Shown: positions 1 through 5,515 of the stretch, piece after piece
How the letters are laid out: each line of letters opens with the position of its first letter
Numbering within the stretch: the stretch's first letter is position 1
Origin: Chloroflexota bacterium
GTDB taxonomy: Bacteria > Chloroflexota > UBA11872 > VXOZ01
Direction: 5' to 3'
Assembly: GCA_009839775.1 (NCBI GenBank)
Contig: VXOZ01000413.1
Span: forward strand, 1,149-6,751
Length of the DNA stretch: 5,603 nucleotides
Position numbers and translations under genes: made by a program
The notes under the pieces: model-generated
Told to the model about the DNA's origin: nothing
Seen by the model: the letters and a program-made list of their open reading frames with translations, nothing else
Databases searched by the model: none

Positions 1-1749
1 GTCGCGCATCACGTCGTGGGTGATCTCCCATGGGACCACGCGGGGCGAGACCTCCGGATACGTGCGCGGCGCGGCGGACGGCTCGTACGTCATCTCGTCG
101 GGCGGCAGCTCGCCAGCAGGTGCGGACCGCGTAGGCACCACCGGCAGTTCCAGGTAGGATTCCCTACCCTTATCTCGATAGACGCGGTTCGTGCCGTTGT
201 AAGGAGTCGGCCACAGATTGGGAAAGTCCGCGCCGCTGATGGAGAGCCGGATGCGGTGCCCGCGCTCAAAGCGCCAGGCCGTGGCGTCCAGGTCCACGTG
301 CAGCTCGCAGACCTCACCCGGTTCCATAGGCTCCGGGTCGGTGAGCGAGTTGCGTCGCGTGCCGTTCAGCACGCCGATCGTCACCTGCGCGCTGGTACCG
401 TCCGGCGCGACGTCCGAGAGCCGTGCCACGAACGCCATCACCGGCGCGGTGGAACTGACGTGCAGCACCGCCTTGCCCATGCCGATGATTTCCAACGGCT
501 CGTCCAGAGGCGCGGAGGTGTAGTTGGCGGCGTAGATCTCGTCCACGCGCTGGTCGCCGGGCAGAGTGTAGGGTACGCCCGCGCTCCATAGGCCGCTCGC
601 GATGCCCACCGACGGCCGATACTTATACTCCTCGTAGCCATCGCAAGTCTTATCGAGGCTATCCGGCGTGAGCTCCCCGCCAAGCGTCAGCCGCTGCGCA
701 TGCCCGCCAGGAATGGGATAGCTCGGCTCGCAGCGCCAGTAACCGGACGTGTGGGTGCGGGCGGGATCGGGCACATCGAAGGTTTGCATGTAGACATTGA
801 TAGCAGGTTCGTCCATAATCCCGTTGTCAATGCCCTTAAGCCAGTAGTCGCACCAGCGCACGGTCAGATGCTCCCGCGCCAGCGAGGGGCCGGGCGTTTC
901 GCAGTCGGGACCCGAGTGGTTCCAGGGGCCGATGAGCACCTTGGTCGGCGCGGTCATGTGCTGTGAGGTCCGCAGCGGCGTGTTGCAGTAGCCGTCGCGC
1001 CAGCCGCCAATAAGCATTGCCGGGGCCTGGATGTCGTGGTACCGGCCCCGAATACTGCCGGGCCGCCAGTACTCCCCATCCGTCTGGTTCGCCAGCCACG
1101 TGAGCAGATACGGATTGTTCTGCTCCAACCGTTGTTCCCAGAGTTCCGCCCAACGCGCGCCGCTGTATTCGGGATACGGCGGCATGGCGTTCATGCCGAT
1201 CATGGAAGTACCGTACGAGCCGATATCGTAGTAGCAGCGCCAAGCCCCGCCGCGGTAGTGGCAGTCGTCGGTGTAGCGGTCGTCGGTGTAATTCCAAGGG
1301 ATGATAGTCACGAGATGCGGCGGCGCCAGGGCGGCGACCTGCACGCTGGTGAAGCCGCCGTACGACCCGCCGGTCATGGCGACTTTGCCGTCGCACCAGT
1401 CCTGCGTGGCGATCCATTCGACCACGTCGTAGCCGTCGCGCACTTCCACGGGACGGTATTCGTCGTCGTTCATCCCTTCGCTGGAGCCGGTGCCCCGGCA
1501 GTCCACGCGCGCGCCCACGTAGCCGTGCTGCGCCCAGTGGTGCTGCATGCCGCTGAGCGGCGCCTGGTCGTCCTTGCGGTACGGGATGTAGGTGAGAATG
1601 ACCGGCCACGGGCCTTCACCGGCCGGCACATGGATGTCTATAGCGAGCTTGGTCCCGTCACGGGTGGGCGCCATGATGTTCTTCACGAACCTGATGCCCG
1701 CCGCATCGACTGCCATGGGCCGAAAGCCTGAGTAGGTGTTGTTAAACAA
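1..1749 (-). CDS. CocE/NonD family alpha/beta hydrolase (peptidase S15-like), C-terminus cut by window edge
   Basis: Serine hydrolase of the cocaine esterase / X-Pro dipeptidyl-peptidase superfamily, which cleaves esters or amides; the substrate cannot be told from sequence. One uninterrupted frame gives 583 residues in the window. Numbered from the TTG start, I see the start of the catalytic domain (APTRDGTKLAIDIHVP, 26-41), an oxyanion-type Tyr region (TYIPYRKDD, 53-61), the nucleophile motif GGSYGG with Ser129, a lid segment around 150-240, the acid Asp252 in GGWRDGY and the base His278 in GPWNHSG. This order and spacing match the CocE triad. A beta-jelly-roll PepX_C-like domain follows from about 330, including FERGHRIRLSISGADFPN (494-511). 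No signal peptide is seen, so it is probably cytoplasmic. The family commonly continues past the final WEITHDVMRD, so the missing tail may be several dozen residues (inference). The TTG start was chosen because GGGAGG lies 7 nt upstream. The alternative ATG at 1714-1716 has no Shine-Dalgarno. The gene is divergent from the permease. Confidence 0.9.
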   Translation of the reverse strand, partial: MFNNTYSGFRPMAVDAAGIRFVKNIMAPTRDGTKLAIDIHVPAGEGPWPVILTYIPYRKDDQAPLSGMQHHWAQHGYVGARVDCRGTGSSEGMNDDEYRPVEVRDGYDVVEWIATQDWCDGKVAMTGGSYGGFTSVQVAALAPPHLVTIIPWNYTDDRYTDDCHYRGGAWRCYYDIGSYGTSMIGMNAMPPYPEYSGARWAELWEQRLEQNNPYLLTWLANQTDGEYWRPGSIRGRYHDIQAPAMLIGGWRDGYCNTPLRTSQHMTAPTKVLIGPWNHSGPDCETPGPSLAREHLTVRWCDYWLKGIDNGIMDEPAINVYMQTFDVPDPARTHTSGYWRCEPSYPIPGGHAQRLTLGGELTPDSLDKTCDGYEEYKYRPSVGIASGLWSAGVPYTLPGDQRVDEIYAANYTSAPLDEPLEIIGMGKAVLHVSSTAPVMAFVARLSDVAPDGTSAQVTIGVLNGTRRNSLTDPEPMEPGEVCELHVDLDATAWRFERGHRIRLSISGADFPNLWPTPYNGTNRVYRDKGRESYLELPVVPTRSAPAGELPPDEMTYEPSAAPRTYPEVSPRVVPWEITHDVMRD

Positions 1750-1756
1750 GCCCAAA

Positions 1757-1762
1757 CCTCCC
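1757..1762 (-). promoter_or_regulatory. Shine-Dalgarno GGGAGG deciding the hydrolase start
   Basis: On the minus strand GGGAGG is followed by a 7-nt spacer (TTTGGGC) and then TTG at 1747-1749, in frame with the hydrolase and just inside the upstream TAA at 1765-1767. The added residues include YSGFRPM, which reads like genuine coding sequence. The downstream ATG at 1714-1716 is preceded by CTTTCGGCCC, which has no ribosome-binding character. Another in-frame TTG at 1753-1755 is too close to the SD. Confidence 0.55.
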
Positions 1763-1767
1763 GGTTA

Positions 1768-1790
1768 TATGCTGTGCCACTGCCAGCATA
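1768..1790. promoter_or_regulatory. Perfect 7-bp inverted repeat upstream of the hydrolase (candidate operator or hairpin)
   Basis: TATGCTG (1768-1774) and CAGCATA (1784-1790) form perfect inverted arms around a 9-nt spacer, 6 bp upstream of the GGGAGG of the hydrolase. The distal arm, read on the minus strand, contains TATGCT, a plausible -10 hexamer. A very weak TTGTTC (1809-1814) sits 18 bp further up. This position would suit an operator overlapping the promoter, but no cognate regulator gene is in the window, so the role is inferred from geometry only. Confidence 0.3.
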
Positions 1791-1979
1791 GTCGGCTTGG
1801 AGCGCGCAGAACAAGCCCGTGTATACGTAGCGGACGCGCCCAGTCGCCTGATTCAAGTCGCGCCGGGTCGGATAGACTCGCGAAATTCCGCGTTGCGGTT
1901 CGGCTTTGACCTGTAGTCGGGGTGCTAAGTAAACCTCTCGGAGACATTTGCACAACCCGTGCCGTCAGGCGAGGAGATC

Positions 1980-2116
1980 CCCTCACCCTAACCCTCTCCC
2001 TCAAGAGAGGGAATCGGAGCCGCACCGTGTTCACTTGGCTCAACACTTAGCTTCCTTTCCCCAGGAGACCAGCAAAACTCCTTCCCAATTGACGAGGGTA
2101 GGCTAGGGCTGGGTGA
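1980..2116. repeat. Degenerate MITE/REP-like intergenic element, copy 1
   Basis: The left end is CCCTCACCC-TAA-CCCTCTCCC (1980-2000), identical over 21 nt to the reverse complement of 5583-5603. It folds locally as CCCTCTC (1992-1998) with GAGAGGG (2005-2011) over a 6-nt loop. A degraded complementary right end, GAGGGTAGGCTAGGGCTGGGTGA (about 2094-2116), suggests a terminal inverted repeat structure of roughly 137 bp. CCCCAGGAGACC (2059-2070) inside it recurs at 5526-5537. Repeats of this GGGAGAGGG/GGGTGAGGG type are common between genes in many environmental bacterial genomes. There is no transposase; any mobility would be in trans. The right boundary is approximate. Confidence 0.6.
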
Positions 2117-2157
2117 TAAAGTCATAACGTTAAGCTTTACGGGCTTTACAAGCAGCT

Positions 2158-2188
2158 CTGGATTCCGGCTTTCACCGGAATGACGGGC
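2158..2188. repeat. Short hairpin intergenic repeat (GGATTCCGGC...CCGGAATGACGGG type)
   Basis: ATTCCGG (2162-2168) pairs perfectly with CCGGAAT (2175-2181) over a 6-nt loop, flanked by TG-G and TGACGGGC. This form, a palindromic GGATTCC...GGAATGAC unit, is a widespread interspersed repeat. Its minus-strand translation begins RHSGESRNPE, a well-known spurious peptide in bacterial annotations. It lies just upstream of the 35-codon ORF and could act as a weak hairpin in RNA, but there is no U-tract, so it is not a convincing terminator. Confidence 0.65.
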
Positions 2189-2203
2189 CATGCAAAGGTC
2201 TCC

Positions 2204-2311
2204 ATGGACAAGAATCCACTACAAGCGATTTGGGCGCTCTGGCGCTCGCGTCTCAGCCCAGCCCAGCGTTTTCGTTCTCGCCTTTGGCCGCCGCGCCGTT
2301 TATTATTGTGA
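2204..2311 (+). other. 35-codon ORF in phase with the permease, ending at UGA 2309-2311
   Basis: ATG at 2204 is preceded by AAAGG with a 5-nt spacer. The frame encodes a basic, Arg/Trp-rich peptide starting MDKNPLQAIWALWRSR, then stops at TGA 2309-2311. The same phase continues open from there through the permease. It could be a small leader peptide, a remnant of an N-terminal extension lost by a nonsense change or sequencing error, or chance. I recognise no family. The only support is the RBS-like site and the shared phase. Confidence 0.2.
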
Positions 2312-2404
2312 CAAGCAAGCGAGCAGCGCTGGATTGCGAGGCTGAAAATCGCACGCGAAAACGACTACATCCGCTACGAGCCGGACGCCCCGTGCCCGCC
2401 CCTG

Positions 2405-4081
2405 TTGTCGCTTGGGGTGGCGCTGCAGGGCGTCATGCTGGCCTTGGCGAACACAGTCTTGTTTGTGACCGTGCTTGTCCGGGCGGGCGACCAGAACGAA
2501 GACTACCTGTCGTGGGCCATATTTGCGGCGCTGGCAATCGGCGGCGTGATCACCATTCTCCAAGCGAGTCGCACCGGCTGGCTGGGAGCCGGACACGTGC
2601 TCATGACCGGCGCCGGACCCCATTTCATAGCGGTTGCCGTCCTGGCAGTCGCAGCGGGCGGGATCCCCCTGCTAGCGAGCCTCATCATCGTGTCGTCGCT
2701 CGTGCAGTTCGCGTTGGCCCAGTGGCTGCCGTTGCTGCGGCGCGTCATCACGCCGGTCGTTTCCGGCACGGCGCTCATGCTGATAGCGGTCACGGTCATG
2801 GGAATCGCGATCGAAAGGCTGAGTGAGGTGCCCGAGGGAGTGCCGCCGGCCGCGGGTCCGGCCGTTGCCGTGGTTACGTTGGCCGTTGCCACGATGCTCG
2901 CCATACGCGCATCCGGGATTTGGCGGCTGTGGGCCCCGCTCATCGGCATCGTTTCGGGGTGTGTGGGCGCCGTCCTCTTTGGACTGTACGACCCGCAGCG
3001 AGTTCTGAAGGCGCCCTGGTTTTACACACCGGATCTCGCGGCATGGCCGGGACTTGATCTGAGGCCGGGCGTGGAGTTCTGGACGCTCCTGCCGGCGTTT
3101 CTCATCGTGAGTCTCGTCGTCGGTATCAAAATGAGCAGCGATGGCGTCGTAATCCAACGGGTTTCCCGGGTCAGCCCGCCGGCGACCGACTTTCGTCTGG
3201 TCCAAGCCGCCGTCAACAGCAACGGATTGGGAACGCTCCTGGCCGGGATTGCCGGCACACTGCCCACTATCGCCTATACGCCCTCCGTGGTGACGCTCAT
3301 CACGCTCACCGGGGTCGCCGCCCGCAGGGTCGGGTATGCCATCGGCATTATCTTGCTCGTACTGGCGGTCCTGCCCAAGGCGTCGGCTGTCCTGCTCACC
3401 ATTCCCAGTCCCGTTATGGGAGCCTTCCTGTTGATGATAATGGGCTTGCTCTTCGTGGAGGGCATGCGGTTGGTCGTCCAGGACGGGCTTGATCAGCGCA
3501 AGGCCCTGGTGATAGGCGTGGCGCTTGCGATAGGCGTGAGCCTGGAGAGTCAGAGCATCCTCGCAGACCTGCTGGGCCAGACCTGGGGGGCATCACTCGG
3601 CAACGGGCTGACCGTCGGCATTCTGGCCGCCATCCTCATGACCCTGTTCATCGAACTGACCAGCGCACGGCATACCCGCCTGGAAACCACGCTGCACATT
3701 TCCGCTCTGCCCAAGATCGACGCGTTCCTCACCGAACTGGCCGCCAAGATCGGCTGGAACGATGCGTCAGCGGAGCGGCTCCGCGCCGCAGGCGAGGAGA
3801 CGTTAACGAGTCTCCTGCAGTCCGGCAGTGAATACGATACCGAAAATCTGCCGCGCTTGATCATCGTGGCGCGCCCCGGCGAAGCGGTAGAACTGGAATT
3901 CATGGCGGTCTTCGACGAGGAAAACATCGAAGACCGGCTGACACATCTCAGCGAACAGGCCCAGGTACCCGAGGAGCACGAGATTTCCTTCTGGCTGTTA
4001 CGGCACTATGCCTCTTCCGTGCGGCACCGCAAGTACCACGGCATTGACGTCGTAACGGTGCAGGTAGAGGGTTCGCGTTAG
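2405..4081 (+). CDS. SLC23/NCS2-like (xanthine/uracil permease family) membrane transporter with a fused cytosolic C-terminal domain
   Basis: Polytopic inner-membrane protein of the nucleobase-cation symporter-2 / SLC23 fold. From the TTG at 2405 it has 558 residues: hydrophobic segments up to about 415, then a soluble tail of about 140. Family landmarks are LSLGVALQG at the first helix, the helix 8 region (SLVVGIKMSSDG, 236-247) and GLGTLLAGIAGTLP (274-287) leading into YTPSVVTLITLTGVAARRVG (291-310). In typical members these last two places carry Glu and a QNxG motif; here they read Lys242/Met/Ser/Ser/Asp246 and Ser294-Val-Val-Thr297, so nucleobase specificity is doubtful. The tail (about 425-558) contains ALPKIDAFLTELAAKIGW, ERLRAAGEE and RLIIVARPGEAVELEF, reminiscent of a degenerate RsbW-like HATPase fold (inference). 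TTG 2405 is the first ATG/GTG/TTG in frame but lacks an RBS, and conserved-looking sequence (YIRYEPDAPCPPLL) precedes it, so the real N-terminus is probably upstream. DUF1330 follows 68 bp later. Confidence 0.82.
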   Translation: MSLGVALQGVMLALANTVLFVTVLVRAGDQNEDYLSWAIFAALAIGGVITILQASRTGWLGAGHVLMTGAGPHFIAVAVLAVAAGGIPLLASLIIVSSLVQFALAQWLPLLRRVITPVVSGTALMLIAVTVMGIAIERLSEVPEGVPPAAGPAVAVVTLAVATMLAIRASGIWRLWAPLIGIVSGCVGAVLFGLYDPQRVLKAPWFYTPDLAAWPGLDLRPGVEFWTLLPAFLIVSLVVGIKMSSDGVVIQRVSRVSPPATDFRLVQAAVNSNGLGTLLAGIAGTLPTIAYTPSVVTLITLTGVAARRVGYAIGIILLVLAVLPKASAVLLTIPSPVMGAFLLMIMGLLFVEGMRLVVQDGLDQRKALVIGVALAIGVSLESQSILADLLGQTWGASLGNGLTVGILAAILMTLFIELTSARHTRLETTLHISALPKIDAFLTELAAKIGWNDASAERLRAAGEETLTSLLQSGSEYDTENLPRLIIVARPGEAVELEFMAVFDEENIEDRLTHLSEQAQVPEEHEISFWLLRHYASSVRHRKYHGIDVVTVQVEGSR

Positions 4082-4149
4082 CGCACTTCTGTGGTAACAT
4101 CCAAATCGCAGGAACTGTATTCCGTCAACATACGATAGGAGAGGTCTAC

Positions 4150-4437
4150 ATGGCAGGCTACGCAATAATACATAACGCGGTGACGGACGAGTCCCTTTAT
4201 GCTGAGTTTCGCGAGCAGGCTGCGGCGACAATTGAGAAATACGGCGGCAGGTATCTGGTGCGCGGCGGCGCAGCCGAGGCCGTGGAAGGCGATTGGGTGC
4301 CCGACCGCATCGTGGTGGTGGAATTCGCCAGTGTCGCGCAGGCGAAAGCCTGGTTCAACTCACCCGAGTTCGCTGCAGCCAAGCAGGTCCGCGCGAAGTG
4401 CGCGGAAGCCATTGTGGCAATCGTAGAGGGCGTGTAG
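4150..4437 (+). CDS. DUF1330 family protein
   Basis: A 95-residue protein of the DUF1330 family, small dimeric alpha/beta-barrel (ferredoxin-like) proteins of unknown biochemical role. Visible family features are the N-terminal strand GYAIIHNAVTDE, an amphipathic helix (YAEFREQAAATIEKYGG), the YGGRYLVRGG turn (31-40), the strand PDRIVVVEFAS (51-61) and the AKAWFNSPEFAAAK helix (65-78). The length is normal for the family. The start is firm: ATG at 4150 has AGGAGAGG (4137-4144) 5 nt upstream, the best RBS in the window. The gene is 68 bp downstream of the permease on the same strand; that gap shows no terminator, so read-through is possible. Its stop lies 4 bp from the stop of the convergent rhodanese gene. 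No signal peptide or membrane segment is seen. A catalytic role cannot be assigned. Confidence 0.9.
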   Translation: MAGYAIIHNAVTDESLYAEFREQAAATIEKYGGRYLVRGGAAEAVEGDWVPDRIVVVEFASVAQAKAWFNSPEFAAAKQVRAKCAEAIVAIVEGV

Positions 4438-4441
4438 CCAG

Positions 4442-4831
4442 TCAGCACCCGCACTCTTTGCCGGACTCTGTGCATACCTCCTCGCCATGGGTAGCGTAAC
4501 CGTCACGCTTCCACCAATCGAGCCCTCCGATCAGTTCGCGCACCTGGAAGCCAAGCTCCAAGAGCTTCAGCGCCGTCTTAGTCGAGGCATTGCACCCAAT
4601 GCCGTCACAATAGCAGACATGGATGCTCGATCTGTCGAGAGCTTTAGTTGACCTGGCGCTAATCTCTCTGTGGGGGAGGCTGATAGCGCCGGGGATATGC
4701 TCTTGGGCATACGCGCTGGCGGAACGGCCATCCACAACGACAATTCGTTTATCCTCTTTTAGAGCCTCGTAGAGGTCCGCAGAGTCCATCTCATAGGCGA
4801 GCTTGGCTTGGTAGTAGTCCTTTTGCGTCAT
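4442..4831 (-). CDS. Single-domain rhodanese-like protein with Cys-rich tail
   Basis: A 129-residue rhodanese (sulfurtransferase fold). The order is as expected: IVVVDGRSASAYAQEHIPGAISLPHREI (30-57), the active-site loop YCDGIGCNAST (74-84) with probable catalytic Cys75, and the closing ELIGGLDWWKRDGY (99-112). The loop is the longer CDGxxCNxST variant rather than the classical CRxGxR type; Cys80 adds a second thiol that could form a disulfide or persulfide relay with Cys75 or Cys73 (inference). The tail ends CTESGKECGC, adding Cys120, Cys127 and Cys129. There is no signal peptide, so it is probably cytoplasmic and handles persulfide sulfur or redox chemistry. ATG 4829-4831 is forced by a TAG two codons upstream. 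The nearest SD (AAGGG) is a long 13 nt away, suggesting weak or coupled translation. It follows the DciA gene by 37 bp on the same strand. Confidence 0.9.
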   Translation of the reverse strand: MTQKDYYQAKLAYEMDSADLYEALKEDKRIVVVDGRSASAYAQEHIPGAISLPHREISARSTKALDRSSIHVCYCDGIGCNASTKTALKLLELGFQVRELIGGLDWWKRDGYATHGEEVCTESGKECGC

Positions 4832-4868
4832 AGGCTACACGTTACCCTTAGCTGCATTCGCGCCCGTC

Positions 4869-5441
4869 TTACTTTGAGCTATCCTGCTCCTCTTCCGCTT
4901 GGCAGAGCGGGCAGAGGCCAGGGGCGCTGATATGCGTGCCGCATTGCTCGCAGCGGTCAGACTCTTGTTCTTCGCTTGCGGCCAGCCGGGCGAGCGCCTG
5001 CTCGCGCACGGTAGGGTTTTCGATGAGGTCGATGGCTTGGCGTAAGCGCCGTTCGCGATCGGGGTCAGAGTCCGCAGCGGCCTTTTGGGTCGGAGCTTCA
5101 GGTGTCGGTTGAGAGACACCTCCGCTCGCGGCGCGGCTGGTTGGCCGCCGTCCCCGCACGCGGAACTCGAGCTTAGTGACGAGCGGACGGCCCAGTCTTG
5201 TATTCAGGTCCCGTATAAGTTGGGGCGTGCGCATATGCAACTCGTGGACGGCGGCTGACGACGGGGACTCAACGACCAAGGTACCGCCCTGGAAGCGGCT
5301 GGGACGCGCGGCGCGGGCATGGGCAGGCAAGTCCGCCGCAAGAGCGCGCCAGGCGGCAAACACGGCCGCGCGCTTGAGTTGCTCGGAGATGCCCAACTCT
5401 TCGATGGTGCCGGGCAGAATGTCTTTGAGCGACTTGAACAT
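4869..5441 (-). CDS. DciA-family (DUF721) replicative helicase-loader-like protein with C-terminal zinc ribbon
   Basis: A 190-residue DUF721 protein. DciA proteins bind the replicative helicase DnaB and help load it at origins; they replace DnaC/DnaI in most bacteria. The N-terminal KH-like DciA domain covers about 1-96: the helix up to WRALAADLPAHARAARP with Trp31, the strand GGTLVVESPSSAAVHELHM (52-70), PQLIRDLNTRLG (73-84) and VTKLEFRV (88-95). A low-complexity linker rich in Ala, Pro and Ser follows (about 97-128), then a charged helix (DPDRERRLRQAIDLIEN) and a four-Cys zinc ribbon, CEQC (164-167) and CPLC (177-180). The Zn ribbon matches a subset of the family once described as Zn-ribbon, possibly nucleic-acid-binding proteins. 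The start ATG 5439-5441 has AGAGAGG 7 nt upstream. It is probably cotranscribed with the rhodanese. Whether it acts in helicase loading is inferred from family. Confidence 0.87.
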   Translation of the reverse strand: MFKSLKDILPGTIEELGISEQLKRAAVFAAWRALAADLPAHARAARPSRFQGGTLVVESPSSAAVHELHMRTPQLIRDLNTRLGRPLVTKLEFRVRGRRPTSRAASGGVSQPTPEAPTQKAAADSDPDRERRLRQAIDLIENPTVREQALARLAASEEQESDRCEQCGTHISAPGLCPLCQAEEEQDSSK

Positions 5442-5468
5442 CCGTATTCCTCTCTCCCCTACAAGCCT

Positions 5469-5474
5469 AGCATA
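5469..5474 (-). promoter_or_regulatory. Possible -10 element (TATGCT) for the dciA-like gene
   Basis: TATGCT lies 27 bp upstream of the ATG, within the minus-strand sequence TTGACTATGCTAGG. The 9-mer GACTATGCT is also found upstream of the hydrolase on the minus strand (1785-1793). A leader of about 20 nt including the AGAGAGG ribosome site would result. No good -35 hexamer is correctly spaced, since the TTGACT overlaps the -10, so this is a weak call. Confidence 0.2.
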
Positions 5475-5515
5475 GTCAATGGTGGCGCTTACCTAACCTT
5501 CACTTTGGAGATGAA

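Larger units (their letters stand above)
1750..2404. other. Divergent intergenic region, mostly non-coding
   Basis: This 655-bp gap separates the divergent hydrolase and permease. It contains the hydrolase RBS and palindrome near 1757-1790, a degenerate inverted repeat element (about 1980-2116), a separate short hairpin repeat (about 2158-2188), a 35-codon ORF at 2204-2311 and the unassigned 5' end of the permease reading frame (2312-2404). Between about 1791 and 1978 I see no gene, RNA or repeat. Minus-strand open frames across this stretch have no recognisable protein character and partly translate the repeats. Confidence 0.7.

Noticed and set aside
16..591. Long plus-strand open frame (191 codons) across the hydrolase C-terminal part
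   Set aside because: Arg/His/Val-rich antisense shadow; the minus strand encodes a continuous, motif-bearing hydrolase here.
836..1731. Long open frames on both strands (257 codons minus, 231 codons plus) inside the hydrolase
   Set aside because: Both have the low-information Arg-rich composition of G+C-rich shadow frames; the true frame carries GGSYGG, GGWRDGY and GPWNHSG in order.
1683..2191. Minus-strand open frames in the intergenic region, including one beginning MARHSGESRNPE
   Set aside because: They translate the hairpin and GGGAGAGGG repeats; HSGESRNP is a known spurious peptide from such repeats.
2309..2311. UGA recoded as an amino acid to join the 35-codon ORF to the permease
   Set aside because: The rhodanese gene ends at TGA, so UGA serves as a stop here, and no selenocysteine context is seen. 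A mutation, error or rare start is simpler.
2230..2826. Plus-strand open frame of 198 codons overlapping the permease start
   Set aside because: After 2405 it is the wrong frame for the membrane protein and turns Arg/His-rich; no RBS and no family resemblance.
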